DNA of 64,000 nt, from assembly GCF_014652835.1 (NCBI RefSeq), contig NZ_BMZO01000010.1, forward strand, positions 124,001-188,000. The letters are read 5' to 3'. Made by a program: the position numbers and the translations under genes. Below are positions 62,906-64,000 of the stretch, in pieces (position 1 is the stretch's first letter; every line of letters begins with the position of its first letter). The DNA comes from Limoniibacter endophyticus (GTDB lineage Bacteria > Pseudomonadota > Alphaproteobacteria > Rhizobiales > Rhizobiaceae). The notes under the pieces were generated by a model. That model searched no databases. It was not told the origin of the DNA and was given only the letters and a program-made list of their open reading frames with translations.

Positions 62906-62971
62906 AGAACAAAAAAGGAACAATCGTGGCTATATCTTCTATTGTATTTCTGCTCTAGCCTCATGATGCGA

Positions 62972-63001
62972 TTGACATGGACAGTCGCAACGGCCTACTG
63001 A
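62972..63001 (+). promoter_or_regulatory. Probable promoter for the riboswitch-DUF1636-cobW transcript
   Basis: TTGACA (62972-62977) matches the -35 consensus and is followed after 18 nt by TACTGA as a weak -10. Transcription would start close to 63008, just at the 5' end of the aptamer. Confidence 0.5.
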
Positions 63002-63007
63002 AATGTG

Positions 63008-63187
63008 AACGGTCATCGTCTGCCTGCAGGCGATGTGAAAAGGGAATGCGGTGTTTTCCGGTAGGAGAACGACAAGCCGCAGCTGCCCCCGCAACTGTGA
63101 GCGGCGAGCCTTCGAAACAAGAGCCACTGGAGCAATCCGGGAAGGCGTTTTCGAAAGGCAATGACCCGCAAGCCAGGAGACCTGCCG
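63008..63187 (+). promoter_or_regulatory. Cobalamin riboswitch upstream of the DUF1636/cobW operon
   Basis: A textbook aptamer: GAAAAGGGAATGCGGTG (from 63037), GCTGCCCCCGCAACTGTGAG (63082-63101), the B12 box GAGCCACTGG (63121-63130), CCGGGAAGGCG, then ATGACCCGCAAGCCAGGAGA and CCTGCCG. Downstream are hairpins GCGACCGCA/TGCGGTCGC (63234-63254) and GTTGCC/GGCAAC (near 63275-63293), which may couple binding to translation of the next gene, as no T run follows. Confidence 0.95.
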
Positions 63188-63321
63188 TTCAAGAAGATAC
63201 CTGCAAACCGGGCGGGGTGCCTCGGGATTGCGCGCGACCGCAAGCTGCGGTCGCATGTCCGCACCCTGGGTGATGTTGCCTTTATAGGGCAACAACATCG
63301 CAATGTAATCGGGAGCGGAGC

Positions 63322-63741
63322 TTGACGATAGAGATCACCGTAGACGTCCCTTCGACGGAAGTGCCCGAGACAGATCCGGTGACGGTATTTGTCTGCACGA
63401 GCTGCCGCAATGCCGAAGGTTCCAGTATAGAGCCCCTTCCCGGTCAGGATCTTGCCCGCGCCACGATAGCCGCAGGTAAGGCCGCTGGCGTGCCTGTGCG
63501 AGCGGTAAGCTGCCTGGGTAATTGCAATAGACGGCTATCGGCAGCTCTCATGCGCGAGGGCGGCTGGTCCTATGTCTTTGGCGATCTTCGTGTTGAACAG
63601 GCAGCTGACCTGATCGCAGCAGCGCAACTTTTTGCCACCTCGCCGAATGGCGTTCTGCCCTGGCGAGGTCGTCCCGACAGTCTCAAGCGTGGGCTTGTCG
63701 CGCGCATTCCTCCCATAGATCATTTGGAGAATTTTTCATGA
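63322..63741 (+). CDS. DUF1636 metal-binding protein
   Basis: 139 residues from a TTG at 63322 with GGGAGCGGAG just upstream; the family N-terminus fits this start. TVFVCTSCRNAEGSS near residue 25 and AVSCLGNCNRRLSAAL near 62 give four Cys residues in a thioredoxin-like [2Fe-2S]-ferredoxin pattern. DUF1636 genes commonly neighbour cobW under B12 control. Its stop overlaps the cobW start by 4 nt. A role in cobalt handling or cobalamin synthesis is likely but undefined. Confidence 0.85.
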   Translation: MTIEITVDVPSTEVPETDPVTVFVCTSCRNAEGSSIEPLPGQDLARATIAAGKAAGVPVRAVSCLGNCNRRLSAALMREGGWSYVFGDLRVEQAADLIAAAQLFATSPNGVLPWRGRPDSLKRGLVARIPPIDHLENFS

Positions 63742-64000
63742 CCACCTCGTTTGACCGCATTCCCTGTACGGTAATCACTGGTTTTCTAGGAGCGGGTAAG
63801 ACCACCCTCCTGCGCCATGTGCTGGAAAACGCCGGCGATAAACGTCTTGCGATCATCGTCAATGAGTTCGGCGATGTGGGCGTCGATGGGGATATTTTGC
63901 GTGGATGCGGCCTCGACAACTGCCCGGAGGAGAACATCGTCGAGCTTGCCAATGGCTGTCTGTGCTGCACCGTGGCGGACGACTTCGTGCCCGCGCTCGA
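63738..64000 (+). CDS. cobW: CobW GTPase / metallochaperone, N-terminal part, cut by window edge
   Basis: The first 87 codons. TVITGFLGAGKTTLLRHVL is the P-loop, IIVNEFGDVGVDGD follows, and ANGCLCCTV contains the CxCC metal motif of the COG0523 family. It supplies cobalt for aerobic cobalamin synthesis, probably to the CobNST chelatase, whose genes may follow. The start overlaps the DUF1636 stop (ATGA). Confidence 0.95.
   Translation, partial: MTTSFDRIPCTVITGFLGAGKTTLLRHVLENAGDKRLAIIVNEFGDVGVDGDILRGCGLDNCPEENIVELANGCLCCTVADDFVPAL

Overview
The window looks like a chromosomal segment of an alphaproteobacterium of the Hyphomicrobiales (Rhizobiales), most like the Brucella/Ochrobactrum group. 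This is inferred from gene content: cobP-cobO-cobQ and cobW behind cobalamin riboswitches, a PccR-type regulator beside propionyl-CoA carboxylase, and a DUF1127 gene followed by CUCCUCC-loop hairpins. No rRNA, tRNA, CRISPR array or origin was seen. The window cuts two genes: a zinc alcohol dehydrogenase at the left edge and cobW at the right edge.

Region 1 (1-19.9 kb) is a dense catabolic island. It holds a DUF35/thiolase/alcohol-dehydrogenase operon, a FAS1-like/MaoC hydratase, three family III CoA-transferases, an MmgE/PrpD protein, a methylsuccinyl-CoA-dehydrogenase-like flavoprotein, a CitE-type lyase, an aldehyde dehydrogenase, a carboxymuconolactone-decarboxylase-like protein, a hydroxyisobutyrate-dehydrogenase-like protein, a metallo-beta-lactamase-fold hydrolase, a second acyl-CoA dehydrogenase, a LysR regulator, an amidohydrolase, an acyl-CoA ligase and a fumarylacetoacetase-family protein. 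The core enzymes match the logic of itaconate/mesaconate/methylsuccinate breakdown: CoA transfer, hydration to citramalyl-CoA, then cleavage to pyruvate and acetyl-CoA. The substrate is inferred, not shown.

Region 2 (20-36.3 kb) is uptake and processing. A NitT/TauT-type ABC transporter, a GntR regulator and a gamma-glutamyltransferase-family enzyme come first. A remnant that looks like a TonB receptor follows, then the DUF1127 gene with three tandem CUCCUCC-loop hairpins (a CcsR/cuckoo-type small-RNA locus). An IclR regulator then faces a fused hydantoinase A/B (5-oxoprolinase-like) protein and a complete Dpp/Opp-type ABC transporter.

Region 3 (36.3-38.5 kb) has fragments of a transposase and a serine resolvase, an SDR/HxlR divergent pair and about 350 bp without a supported gene. 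Region 4 (38.5-45.9 kb) is the propionyl-CoA to succinyl-CoA module: a PccR-like regulator facing pccB, pccA and the cobalamin-dependent methylmalonyl-CoA mutase. Region 5 (45.9-51.3 kb) encodes an aminotransferase, an ALDH7-type semialdehyde dehydrogenase, the 2-oxoadipate dioxygenase/decarboxylase HglS and a LysR regulator, together a plausible lysine to 2-aminoadipate to 2-oxoadipate to 2-hydroxyglutarate route.

Region 6 (51.5-64 kb) has a DUF892 ferritin-like protein with two small companions and then cobalamin genes (cobC, cbiB/cobD, cobQ, cobO, cobP, a DUF1636 gene and cobW) interspersed with membrane proteins (MFS, AbrB family, AI-2E family). Two cobalamin riboswitches lie back to back at 62.65-63.19 kb, one for each divergent operon. 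The leftward one is followed by a clear intrinsic terminator just before cobP. The coenzyme made here is the one needed by the mutase in region 4.
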